Positions 9,954 through 18,277 are shown, counted from the stretch's first letter. The stretch is 64,000 nt of DNA from Bacteroidales bacterium (GCA_014800535.1 JAAVFW010000003.1:92629-156628), one strand, 5' to 3'. Notes: generated from the letters alone by a model not told the origin. Translations and numbers: made by a program.

Positions 9954-10355
9954 TCATCGCAAGACAATGAAATAATTCTTTACCAACCGGATTCAACCGT
10001 TAAGCTTGAAGTCCGTCTGGAGAATGAGACTGTATGGCTGACCCAGCAGCAGATGACAGAATTATTCCAAACTTCTAAACAGAATATCATCCTTCACATC
10101 AGCAATATCTTTAAAGAAGGTGAACTCGATAGTAATTCAGTAGTCAAGGATTACTTGACTACTGACTCTGATGGTAAGAAATATAAGACCAAATATTATA
10201 ACCTTGATTTCATTATCTCCGTTGGCTATAGGTTCCGCCAATGGGCTAATAGGATGATTAAAGACTATCTAATGAAGGGTTATGCCGTTTCTCAACGCTT
10301 TGAGCGATTGGTGTATCGAATGGCAAATAATGAAGAATACCACCAAACGGCGTAA
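9954..10355 (+). pseudogene. 5'-truncated RhuM-family gene remnant
   Basis: In-frame SSQDNEIILYQPDSTVKLEVRLENETVWLTQQQMTELFQTSKQNI...; no start codon before an in-frame upstream stop; lacks the segment after SVGYR and the entire C-terminal domain. Confidence 0.75.
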
Positions 10356-10489
10356 TGAAATGGACGTGGCATAATGATTACAAGGTTATGAAGCCTTATA
10401 TCGACATTGCCGATAGCGTCAAACTTAATTCTATGAGCTGTTTTGTTTGACTCTCTGGCATTTATCGCGATAATCTCAAATATATTCGT

Positions 10490-10497
10490 TAATTTTG
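10490..10497 (+). promoter_or_regulatory. Bacteroidetes -7 element (TAATTTTG) immediately before the RhuM gene
   Basis: TAATTTTG 4 nt before ATG at 10502. Confidence 0.55.
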
Positions 10498-10501
10498 CAA
10501 T

Positions 10502-11407
10502 ATGAACGAGAATACTCCTATACCACTTACGCCATCATCGCAAGACAATGAAATAATTCTTTACCAGCCTGATTCAACCGTTAAGCTTGAAGTCCGTCTG
10601 GAGAATGAGACAGTATGGCTGACCCAACAGCAAATTGCCGATCTATTCGGCACTAAACGTCCGGCCATTACAAAGCATCTCGCAAATATCTATAAATCAG
10701 GTGAATTAGAGGAGAATAACACATGTTCCATTTTGGAACATATGGGAAACGATGGCACTCAACGCTACACCACAAAGTATTATAACCTTGACGCTATATT
10801 ATCAGTGGGATATAGGGTAAACAGCAGAAATGCAACCTTATTTCGCCAATGGGCTAATAAGGTCTTGAAGGAATATCTATTGCGAGGTTACATTATCAAT
10901 CAACGACTGATGCACATGGAAAGCCGGATTGATCATAGACTTTCGGAACATGATAACCAAATAAAAGAACTGAGCAACCGAATGGATTTCTTTGTTAGGA
11001 CATCACTACCCCCTAAAGAGGGAATCATCTATGACGGACAGATATTTGACGCGTATAATCTAATGTGCGATCTCATCCGCAGTGCCAAGAACCGTATCAT
11101 TGTGGTTGACAATTATATTGACGACTCAGTGTTTGTTCAACTTGATAAAAGAGCACCCGAAGTATCCGCAACAATCTTCACACCATCAATCAGCAGGACA
11201 TTACGCCAGGATTTAGAACGTCACAATGCTCAATATGCTCCAATTGAAATAAAAACGTTCCGTCGGGCACACGACCGCTTCCTAATCATAGATGATACAG
11301 TCTACCATGTGGGGGCATCATTCAAAGATCTTGGTAAGAAACTTACAGCTTTCTCCAAAATGGAGATAATGACAGCTGACGAATTTATAGCTTATCTGGA
11401 GTCGTAA
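10502..11407 (+). CDS. RhuM-family protein with phospholipase D-like C-terminal domain
   Basis: ETVWLTQQQIADLFGTKRPAITKHLANIYKSGEL, TKYYNLDAILSVGYRVNS; C-term IYDGQIFDAYNLMCDLIRSAKNRIIVVDNYIDDSV and HDRFLIID. Confidence 0.85.
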   Translation: MNENTPIPLTPSSQDNEIILYQPDSTVKLEVRLENETVWLTQQQIADLFGTKRPAITKHLANIYKSGELEENNTCSILEHMGNDGTQRYTTKYYNLDAILSVGYRVNSRNATLFRQWANKVLKEYLLRGYIINQRLMHMESRIDHRLSEHDNQIKELSNRMDFFVRTSLPPKEGIIYDGQIFDAYNLMCDLIRSAKNRIIVVDNYIDDSVFVQLDKRAPEVSATIFTPSISRTLRQDLERHNAQYAPIEIKTFRRAHDRFLIIDDTVYHVGASFKDLGKKLTAFSKMEIMTADEFIAYLES

Positions 11408-11474
11408 AGACAAGATTAAGATAATTTCAAGTAATATATAGAATAGTAGTCAGTATATTGCTTGACAACCTCTG

Positions 11475-11507
11475 ATACCACTCAAAAAAAAATGGGTGGT
11501 ATTTTCA
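11475..11507 (+). terminator. Terminator of RhuM gene
   Basis: ATACCACTC ... GGGTGGTAT followed by T-rich tract. Confidence 0.7.
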
Positions 11508-11513
11508 TTTATC

Positions 11514-11551
11514 ACTAATAGTCAGTAAGCATACTAATAGTCAGTAAGCAT
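11514..11551. repeat. 19-bp perfect tandem duplication (actaatagtcagtaagcat x2)
   Basis: 11514-11532 and 11533-11551 identical. Confidence 0.95.
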
Positions 11552-11673
11552 ACGGGAAAGAATGTATACCTATCAATAAACAGTCGGCCGCCATTAAAAA
11601 CCGGTCGATTTGTGTTAAAAATAGGTTTTCCCGTGTCCAAATTCGTGGACATATATTGCCGAAAATAAGAAAA

Positions 11674-11767
11674 CCTGCTGAAATTCAGCGGGTTCATCAT
11701 TTGAAACTGCGGAGAGAGGGATTCAACCCCCGCAAAGCTATTGTGAGTGACCATCAACGGTTTTCAA
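11674..11767 (-). pseudogene. Decayed partial copy of tRNA-Ser 3' half plus its terminator hairpin
   Basis: Direct near-repeat, offset 125 bp, of the functional tRNA-Ser 3' half and downstream hairpin; homology stops at the anticodon loop. Confidence 0.8.
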
Positions 11768-11834
11768 TTAAAAAACTACACCCATGAAAATAACAAAGCC
11801 CGCTGAAATTCAGCGAGCTTGCCATTTGAAACTG

Positions 11835-11919
11835 CGGAGAGAGAGGGATTCGAACCCCCGGAGGTGTGACCCTCAACGGTTTTCAAGACCGCCGCAATCG
11901 ACCACTCTGCCATCTCTCC
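11835..11919 (-). tRNA. tRNA-Ser (anticodon TGA)
   Basis: ggagaga...tctctcc acceptor stem, GTTCGAATCC T arm, ctTGAaa anticodon loop, long variable arm. Confidence 0.95.
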
Positions 11920-11960
11920 TTGAATATTTCATTCAACAATCGGCTTCCCGATTGCGAGTG

Positions 11961-11968
11961 CAAAGTTA
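11961..11968 (-). promoter_or_regulatory. -7 promoter element of tRNA-Ser
   Basis: TAACTTTG on minus strand in gtttgtaactttgcactcgcaatcgggaa. Confidence 0.7.
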
Positions 11969-12041
11969 CAAACTATTTTTTTTCTATGCAAATTATTCGG
12001 AATATTTTTTTAACTTTTTTACACTGATTTTTATAACAGTC

Positions 12042-12926
12042 TCATTTTGAACCCCGAAACGCTACTACTATTGTTGTGGCAAGCACGATAAGCACTCCTC
12101 CGATAATCTCGCGTGTGTTGATGGTCTGTCCGAGAAAAGTCACACTTAACACCACTGCCGCCACCGGTTCAAGTGCTCCGAAAATTGCCGTAGGGGTCGA
12201 GCCGATGAGCTGTATGGCAATAGTGGTGCAGCCAAGTGAGATTACTGTGGGGATTATTGCCAATGCTATCACACCGCCCCAACCTGTTACTCCCTGGGGC
12301 ACTGTCAGTTCAAATCCAAACGGAATCAGAAGGATATAAAAGAGTGTCCCGAAACAGAGCACATAAAACAATAATCCCGGTGCCGACATGGAGCGCAGAC
12401 TCCCGGAAACGTTCACCATTATAATATATATGGCATACGTCGCGGCTGATACCATAACAAGCAAGACTCCGATCGGACTCAAGATCTCTCCCGGTGCAGG
12501 TTTCATGAGCAACCATAGGCCGCCGGTCATAATCATAAGACATACAACAACCGATAGGCGCAGCTTCTCATGAAAGAGCATTATCATAAGCACGGCCACC
12601 ATTATCGGATAGACGAAAAGCAACGTCGAGGCAACCCCTGAGTTCATGTAGTTATAACTCTCAAAAAGAGTGAGAGATGAGACTGCCATGAGTAATCCAA
12701 GAACGACCGTAGAAAAAAATTCCGTCCTGCGCAGAGCGAAAGAAACTCCCTTAATCTTCATGATTAACGCAATCATCGGTATTCCGAGCAGATAACGGAA
12801 AAGAAGCACGGAGTTTGGATTCATGCCCTGCTCATAAAGTGGAATCGCAAACGCAGGATTTGTGCCGTAGGCAGCCGCTGCCACTGCAGCAAGCAGATAC
12901 CCCTTCAAATTCTCTTTTGATGTCAT
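12042..12926 (-). CDS. EamA/DMT-family transporter
   Basis: 10-TM drug/metabolite pattern, ALEPVAAVVLSVTFLGQTINTREIIGGVLIVLATT. Confidence 0.88.
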   Translation of the reverse strand: MTSKENLKGYLLAAVAAAAYGTNPAFAIPLYEQGMNPNSVLLFRYLLGIPMIALIMKIKGVSFALRRTEFFSTVVLGLLMAVSSLTLFESYNYMNSGVASTLLFVYPIMVAVLMIMLFHEKLRLSVVVCLMIMTGGLWLLMKPAPGEILSPIGVLLVMVSAATYAIYIIMVNVSGSLRSMSAPGLLFYVLCFGTLFYILLIPFGFELTVPQGVTGWGGVIALAIIPTVISLGCTTIAIQLIGSTPTAIFGALEPVAAVVLSVTFLGQTINTREIIGGVLIVLATTIVVAFRGSK

Positions 12927-13909
12927 TCTGAACGTAAATAGTGAGATAAGATTTCAGACGGTGTTACGGGAGTTGAATCAGGCATGATGCCGGTCATCCC
13001 GGCAAGCGTACCGATTATTTGAGAAGGCGTCTGTGTAGTTCGTAATTCTTCAAGGCTCATTGCTCCGTCTCTTTTTGAGAGTCTTTGTCCGGCAGCATTA
13101 CGCAGCAAAGGGAAATGAGCATACTGCGGTGGTTGCGCTCCCAGCAGACGCATAAGGTATATTTGCTGAGCCGCTGAGAGAAGAAGATCCTCACCCCTCA
13201 CAACCTCGGTTATTCCCATTGCCACATCATCAGCCACTACTGCCAGCTGATAAGCCCACTCGCCATCACGCCTGCGCAATACGAAGTCTCCACATTCCTT
13301 GGCGAGATTGAAACTCTGTGGCCCACATATCACGTCGTCGAAACATATATCAAGATCGGGAGCATATATTCTCGCCGCACCTCTCCCGAAATCATCGGGA
13401 AGTGTCAGCGGTGGTAAGCCCTCACATAACCGATTCCAATTATCAGCCACCGATTTCGGACGGCATCGTCCGCTATATAACACTCTTCCGTCGTCGGCAT
13501 GCGGAGCGGAGGCTGCACGCAATTCAGCTCGCGTACACCCACAGTCATACACCAGTCCTTTTGAGCGAAGCGATTCAAGCACCTCCTCGTAATACTCCGT
13601 GCGAAGACTCTGCCTGAACGGGCCGCAACTGCCTGATTCATCATAGCCACCCTCATCCCAATCAAGACCGAGCCAATGCAGATCGTCTTCGATAAGCCTG
13701 GCATATTGCTCGCGAGACCTCTGCGAATCAATATCTTCTATACGGAGAATCCATTTCCCGCCCTTTATCTTAACCGATAGCCATGACACAAGGGCCGCAC
13801 AGACATTCCCAAGATGCATCCTCCCGGTCGGCGACGGAGCAAACCTCCCCCTTGCCTGATGATTAACGTCGGTCCGGAGGAAGTATTTTGCGAGCATCTG
13901 CCGTGTCAA
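12923..13909 (-). CDS. gluQ: Glutamyl-Q tRNA(Asp) synthetase
   Basis: GRFAPSPTGRMHLGN, WILRIEDIDSQRS, Zn-site CGCTRAEL...YSGRC; lacks anticodon-binding domain. Confidence 0.9.
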   Translation of the reverse strand: MTRQMLAKYFLRTDVNHQARGRFAPSPTGRMHLGNVCAALVSWLSVKIKGGKWILRIEDIDSQRSREQYARLIEDDLHWLGLDWDEGGYDESGSCGPFRQSLRTEYYEEVLESLRSKGLVYDCGCTRAELRAASAPHADDGRVLYSGRCRPKSVADNWNRLCEGLPPLTLPDDFGRGAARIYAPDLDICFDDVICGPQSFNLAKECGDFVLRRRDGEWAYQLAVVADDVAMGITEVVRGEDLLLSAAQQIYLMRLLGAQPPQYAHFPLLRNAAGQRLSKRDGAMSLEELRTTQTPSQIIGTLAGMTGIMPDSTPVTPSEILSHYLRSE

Positions 13910-14459
13910 CTTTCAATACAATAATCTTTGCCTCACCACGCCACGGGAGCGTGCCATGATAACTCTTATACTCCACGCGCGCCGGCAACCCGGCTTTCTG
14001 AAGTCGCTTCAAATCGGCTGCCACGTGATCATCGGCTGCCGTAAAGACAAAATCGCTCGTGTAGGTGCGTGTGGTGTCGTGCAACTCCTTATACGGCAAC
14101 AAAACGCCTTCATAGGTCTTGAAAAGTGTGCCGCGTTTCTCAATATTCTCGACATACCCATATTGCACCGCCTCCTGAACGTAGGGCGAGAGATAACGGA
14201 AATAGAATGTGATCAGGATGACAAGGGCCAACACTCCGACAACACCCCAGAGCGTAACCATATTTCTCATACGCTTTCCGGGCGCATGAACAACCTGAAG
14301 ATGCTCCCATTCAGACTCTCTCTCCCAATACAACGGGTCGTCGGGAGTCAATTCCGGTTCTTTCTTCTTCTTCTCTTTTTCCTCAGGCTCCGGAAGGTCG
14401 GGACCATCAAAAAAATCATTATCTTCCTTATCTTTTTCTTCAGGATCGTTAAACAGCAT
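13863..14459 (-). CDS. Conserved membrane protein with acidic/lysine-rich N-terminus
   Basis: Single TM VTLWGVVGVLALVILITFYF; charged N-term; overlaps gluQ start by 47 nt. Confidence 0.7.
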   Translation of the reverse strand: MLFNDPEEKDKEDNDFFDGPDLPEPEEKEKKKKEPELTPDDPLYWERESEWEHLQVVHAPGKRMRNMVTLWGVVGVLALVILITFYFRYLSPYVQEAVQYGYVENIEKRGTLFKTYEGVLLPYKELHDTTRTYTSDFVFTAADDHVAADLKRLQKAGLPARVEYKSYHGTLPWRGEAKIIVLKVDTADARKILPPDRR

Positions 14460-14491
14460 ATTCTGAAATATCTGAAAATTATATAACTATT

Positions 14492-15547
14492 TTAAGAGAC
14501 GGATAATGCGCGATTCCGCTTCTTATCGTCAATAAATATATAGATCATGGTGAAAACACCAAGAAGAATGAGCATGACTGTCTGACCGGACCATTGGAGC
14601 ATCGAGAAGGCAGTGCCCTGCGCCTCGGTTACACCATAAAGCGAAAGACCGAACATTATGGCAAGATTCCAGGGTCCCAACCCTCCGTTTGAGGGGATTG
14701 CCATACCGATCGAACTAAGAACAAATGCAACCAGACATGGCACCAAACCATACCCTAACGAACTTTCGGCACACAATCGGGCTGTAAAATCAAACGCAAA
14801 GAAGGCCACATAGAGCTGTATGAAGTAACAGCCCCAGATACATAGGGAATAAAACAGAAACAAACCTCTGCCCTTCATCTTCGACACCGCCCAAAAACCT
14901 TTCCACAAATCGCTGCCGAACCCTTTCAAACGTCTGACCGGTCCGGTGGAGCCATAATGTCTCAATATCATTATGACTGCAATAACAGTCAGAATCAAAG
15001 CACCCCAGAAAACGGGCGAATAAAGAAGAGAAAGCATATCCCTTCCAATGGGATAACGGTCCATAAACGATATTATCGCCGAATTTGCCACCACAAGGGT
15101 CAGCAAAAGCAGAAATAAAACCGTAAGTGAATCCATCAACCTGTCGGCCACCATCGAACCCAATACAGTCGAAAATGAAATCCGACCCCTGCGGGATATA
15201 TAGGTGCATCGCCAGAACTCTCCGAGACGAGGCAACACAAGATTCATGGCGTAACATCCGAAAATCGAACAGCACAATGCCATAAACGGAACAGTCGCCC
15301 CCAACGACCGCAATTGCAATCGCCACCTTAACGCTCTGACAATATGAGAAAAAACACTCAGAATCATCGCTGCAAGAATCCACCAATAGTCGACTCCCTG
15401 AGAAATAATTGCCATCATCTCCCCGAAATTGACCTTATGGAACATATACCCCACAAGAAGCACCGTCAGAAAGACCGGCACGAGGTAACGCACCACAATA
15501 TCTATTATTTTCTTGAGCTTATGAGTCCTGACTGTCATAATTATCAC
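14492..15547 (-). CDS. Lysylphosphatidylglycerol synthase TM/flippase-like (UPF0104) protein
   Basis: Multi-TM; FSHIVRALRWRLQLRSLG, AIPSNGGLGPWNLAIMFGLSLYGV. Confidence 0.85.
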   Translation of the reverse strand: MIIMTVRTHKLKKIIDIVVRYLVPVFLTVLLVGYMFHKVNFGEMMAIISQGVDYWWILAAMILSVFSHIVRALRWRLQLRSLGATVPFMALCCSIFGCYAMNLVLPRLGEFWRCTYISRRGRISFSTVLGSMVADRLMDSLTVLFLLLLTLVVANSAIISFMDRYPIGRDMLSLLYSPVFWGALILTVIAVIMILRHYGSTGPVRRLKGFGSDLWKGFWAVSKMKGRGLFLFYSLCIWGCYFIQLYVAFFAFDFTARLCAESSLGYGLVPCLVAFVLSSIGMAIPSNGGLGPWNLAIMFGLSLYGVTEAQGTAFSMLQWSGQTVMLILLGVFTMIYIFIDDKKRNRALSVS

Positions 15548-15579
15548 TTGATTAGTGCAAATTTACTAATTTTTTTCGG

Positions 15580-15587
15580 TACTTTTG
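15580..15587 (+). promoter_or_regulatory. -7 element TACTTTTG directly upstream of LRR gene
   Basis: TACTTTTGcactATG; ATG at 15592. Confidence 0.5.
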
Positions 15588-15591
15588 CACT

Positions 15592-16431
15592 ATGACTTCC
15601 AAATACCTCTACAACTTCACCCTTCTCCTCCTCTCTCTGCTATCTATAGGAACAGGCGAAATACATTCTGCACCGCGCCTCGAAGGCGACATCTTATATA
15701 TTGACGCCCTGACTGACTCAATAGCACCCTTTGAGTTTGCCGACAATCAGATTCTGAGAACAATCATATTTGAACCTCGCCAGTCTGCAAACTTTAAAAT
15801 AGGTGAATATGCGTTTATGGGGTGCGGGAATCTTAGGGAAGTCATCTTACCCGACTTTGTGAGCGAACTCGGAGAGGGATGCTTCAGAGAATGTCAGAAT
15901 CTGCGTCTTCTTGCAATTCCTGAAAGTGTTAAATCAACGCCACGTTACATGGCGGCATGGTGCGATTCGCTGACCGAGATTCGATTACCGAAATTTCTCG
16001 AAAAAATCGGTGCTCATTCATTTGCCTATTGCGAGTCGCTAAAAGAGATAACCCTGCCTCAGTCAAAACTGGCAACAATCGAAAACAACGCCTTCAGCCG
16101 CTGTGTCTCCCTTACGGAAATAATTATTCCGGAGTCGGTCACAACTTTGGAATCCTACGCTTTCTCTGATTGCACATCACTTCGCCGGGCAACACTACCT
16201 CCCAACGATGCCATGCTCGGAGAATTGATTTTTTCCGGGTGCTCATCACTGACAGAAATTCGGGAACTGTCGGCTATTCCTCCTGCTTTTGATTGCAACA
16301 GCACCCTTTTTGAGCCCGACGATACCGGCGCCTACGAGCGATGCCGTCTTCTGACACAACACGGATGCACCGCTCTATATCGCGACGCATCCGGATGGAG
16401 ACTATTCAAAAATATTGAAGGTACAAACTGA
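15592..16431 (+). CDS. Secreted BspA-like leucine-rich repeat (LRR_5) protein
   Basis: Signal peptide; repeats IGEYAFMGCGNLREVILP, IGAHSFAYCESLKEITLP, IENNAFSRCVSLTEIIIP, LESYAFSDCTSLRRATLP. Confidence 0.9.
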   Translation: MTSKYLYNFTLLLLSLLSIGTGEIHSAPRLEGDILYIDALTDSIAPFEFADNQILRTIIFEPRQSANFKIGEYAFMGCGNLREVILPDFVSELGEGCFRECQNLRLLAIPESVKSTPRYMAAWCDSLTEIRLPKFLEKIGAHSFAYCESLKEITLPQSKLATIENNAFSRCVSLTEIIIPESVTTLESYAFSDCTSLRRATLPPNDAMLGELIFSGCSSLTEIRELSAIPPAFDCNSTLFEPDDTGAYERCRLLTQHGCTALYRDASGWRLFKNIEGTN

Positions 16432-16453
16432 AATATTGAAAAGATAAACTGAT

Positions 16454-17140
16454 TCAGGGGCGCACTGTCATAAGGAGTATGAATGTTCCCTCTGAATCGG
16501 AACTTCCGCTTCCTTTCTCGTCGATTAACTTCATCCTCAATTGCGAACCGTCATAAATGCCTGCCACATTAAACAGCACATCGTTCATCGCGTCATTATC
16601 AACAATCAGGTTATTCTGAAGCTCAGCTCCTATGTCTGAAAGTTCCTGAAGTAATGAGCCGCAGAATTGTGCCTGAGCATTAAGAATCTCATCTCTGCTG
16701 ACACTATTATAAGGAAAAGTGAAAAGATAACCATAATCGGTCAGCTGCTCTCCCTTGAAGACAGCCATCGCACTCACCTTTGGCTCCATACCATAATAAT
16801 TCACCTTATATCCGCTTTCAGAGTTCATCCAGACACCTGACTCTTCCTCCGAGGGAGAAACATGCAGTCTGCGCTCAGCATCATCAATTGTTGCGGCACG
16901 GTCGGAGCATGCTGGCACTATACCATAAACTTTTGTCACAAGATCGTGGGCTGTAGCCATCACAGCAACCGGAGCCAACAATCCTGATGAGGCTGCCGAA
17001 GTCATCTCAGAAGTAAAAATGGGACTGCCAACTGCAACCGACGGGGCCAAAAAAGTGTTTTGAGCCGACGAAAAATTGGAAGCGCACGCCAAACCGAGCG
17101 TGAAAATTATGAAAAAAATGCGTTGAAGTGTGTTTTTCAT
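16454..17140 (-). CDS. Hypothetical secreted protein
   Basis: MKNTLQRIFFIIFTLGLACASNFSSAQ signal peptide; internal ATG preferred. Confidence 0.6.
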   Translation of the reverse strand: MKNTLQRIFFIIFTLGLACASNFSSAQNTFLAPSVAVGSPIFTSEMTSAASSGLLAPVAVMATAHDLVTKVYGIVPACSDRAATIDDAERRLHVSPSEEESGVWMNSESGYKVNYYGMEPKVSAMAVFKGEQLTDYGYLFTFPYNSVSRDEILNAQAQFCGSLLQELSDIGAELQNNLIVDNDAMNDVLFNVAGIYDGSQLRMKLIDEKGSGSSDSEGTFILLMTVRP

Positions 17141-17476
17141 TTCAGATAAAGGTGAAGAATTAATATGATGATATAACTGAAAACAGCTAAAAATGGTTCG
17201 GAGCCACAAAAAAATATCATCTCGAATAAGATTTCAGAAGAAAATTTGGGTTGAAAAACATGAACAAAACTGAAAAAAACAGAATCGCCACTCAAAAAAA
17301 TCGGGCAAAATAGAGAGGTTTTCACAATGCGCCACCAAAAAAAATGAAAAAAAATTGAAAAATTTTTCAATCCATAAATAATTATTATACAATCTCTTAC
17401 AACATCTAATCAAATTAAACCGAAAAAATTTTCAAAAAAAATTGCAGAAAAATTTGGTGGGAATGAAAAAAGGTTG

Positions 17477-17484
17477 TAACTTTG
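17477..17484 (+). promoter_or_regulatory. -7 element of tRNA-Asp promoter
   Basis: ggttgTAACTTTGcatcgc. Confidence 0.7.
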
Positions 17485-17549
17485 CATCGCAATCGGGAAA
17501 CAACGAGACACCCGACAGAGAGCCGGAGGGCTCACTGAAATGCAAAAAT

Positions 17550-17624
17550 GGTGCGGTAGTTCAGCCTGGTTAGAATACATGCCTGTCACGCATGGGGTCG
17601 CGGGTTCAAGTCCCGTCCGCACCG
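17550..17624 (+). tRNA. tRNA-Asp (anticodon GTC)
   Basis: GGTGCGG...CCGCACC acceptor, cctGTCacg anticodon loop, GGTTCAAGTCC. Confidence 0.95.
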
Positions 17625-17639
17625 CTGAGGAGAGAGGAA

Positions 17640-17680
17640 AGAGCAGCATGGTAAACTTCGGTTTCCTGCTGCTCTTTTTC
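17640..17680 (+). terminator. Terminator downstream of tRNA-Asp
   Basis: agagcagca ... tgctgctct followed by T-rich tract. Confidence 0.85.
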
Positions 17681-17730
17681 CGTTTTCTCATCTCCCCCAC
17701 CACCTCTCACCTATAACCTCCCCTCCCCTC

Positions 17731-17775
17731 CCTCTGACCTCATAACTCTGACCTCTGACCTATAACCTAAATCCT
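17731..17775. repeat. Dispersed CTCTGACCT-type intergenic repeat, copy 1
   Basis: cctctgacctcataactctgacct 24 nt identical to 62209-62232. Confidence 0.85.
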
Positions 17776-17824
17776 CCCTTCCTTCTTCATTCGTATTTAT
17801 AATACAATCTTATCTACTTGAACA

Positions 17825-18277
17825 ATGAAGTTTGCCTTAACTACGAAATATGTTGCCGTCATCAATGGTCCCAATCTGAATCTGATCGGTAAAAGAGAAC
17901 CTGAGATATATGGCCATGACACTCTCGATTCAATACTTGACGATGTCCAAAAGGTTTGTGTTGCCAACGGAGTGAATCTGATAAGATTTCAGTCAAATCA
18001 TGAAGGCGACCTCATCGACAGGGTGCAGGAATATGGTTTTGACCCCGATTGCTGCGGCATAATCATCAATCCAGGCGCATTGGCTCATTACTCCTACGCT
18101 CTTGCCGACGCTTTGAGGGCAGTGCCGGTGCGTGTCATTGAGGTGCATATCTCCAACATCCATTCACGCGAATCATTCCGACACACTTCTGTCACCGCTT
18201 CCGCCGTCTCGGCGATGCTATGCGGATTCGGAGGGAAAGGTTATCGGATGGCCGCTGAAAATCTGCTGAACAAATGA
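17825..18277 (+). CDS. aroQ: 3-dehydroquinate dehydratase, type II
   Basis: VINGPNLNLIGKREPEIYG, QSNHEGDLIDRVQ, INPGALAHYS, EVHISNIHSRESFRH. Confidence 0.96.
   Translation: MKFALTTKYVAVINGPNLNLIGKREPEIYGHDTLDSILDDVQKVCVANGVNLIRFQSNHEGDLIDRVQEYGFDPDCCGIIINPGALAHYSYALADALRAVPVRVIEVHISNIHSRESFRHTSVTASAVSAMLCGFGGKGYRMAAENLLNK

Noticed and set aside
11674-11767. Second tRNA-Ser gene
   Set aside because: Acceptor stem shortened, 5' half missing beyond the anticodon loop; treated as a remnant
14790-15386. 198-aa minus-strand ORF overlapping the flippase-like gene
   Set aside because: Alternative frame of a clear multi-TM CDS on the same strand; composition looks like out-of-frame translation
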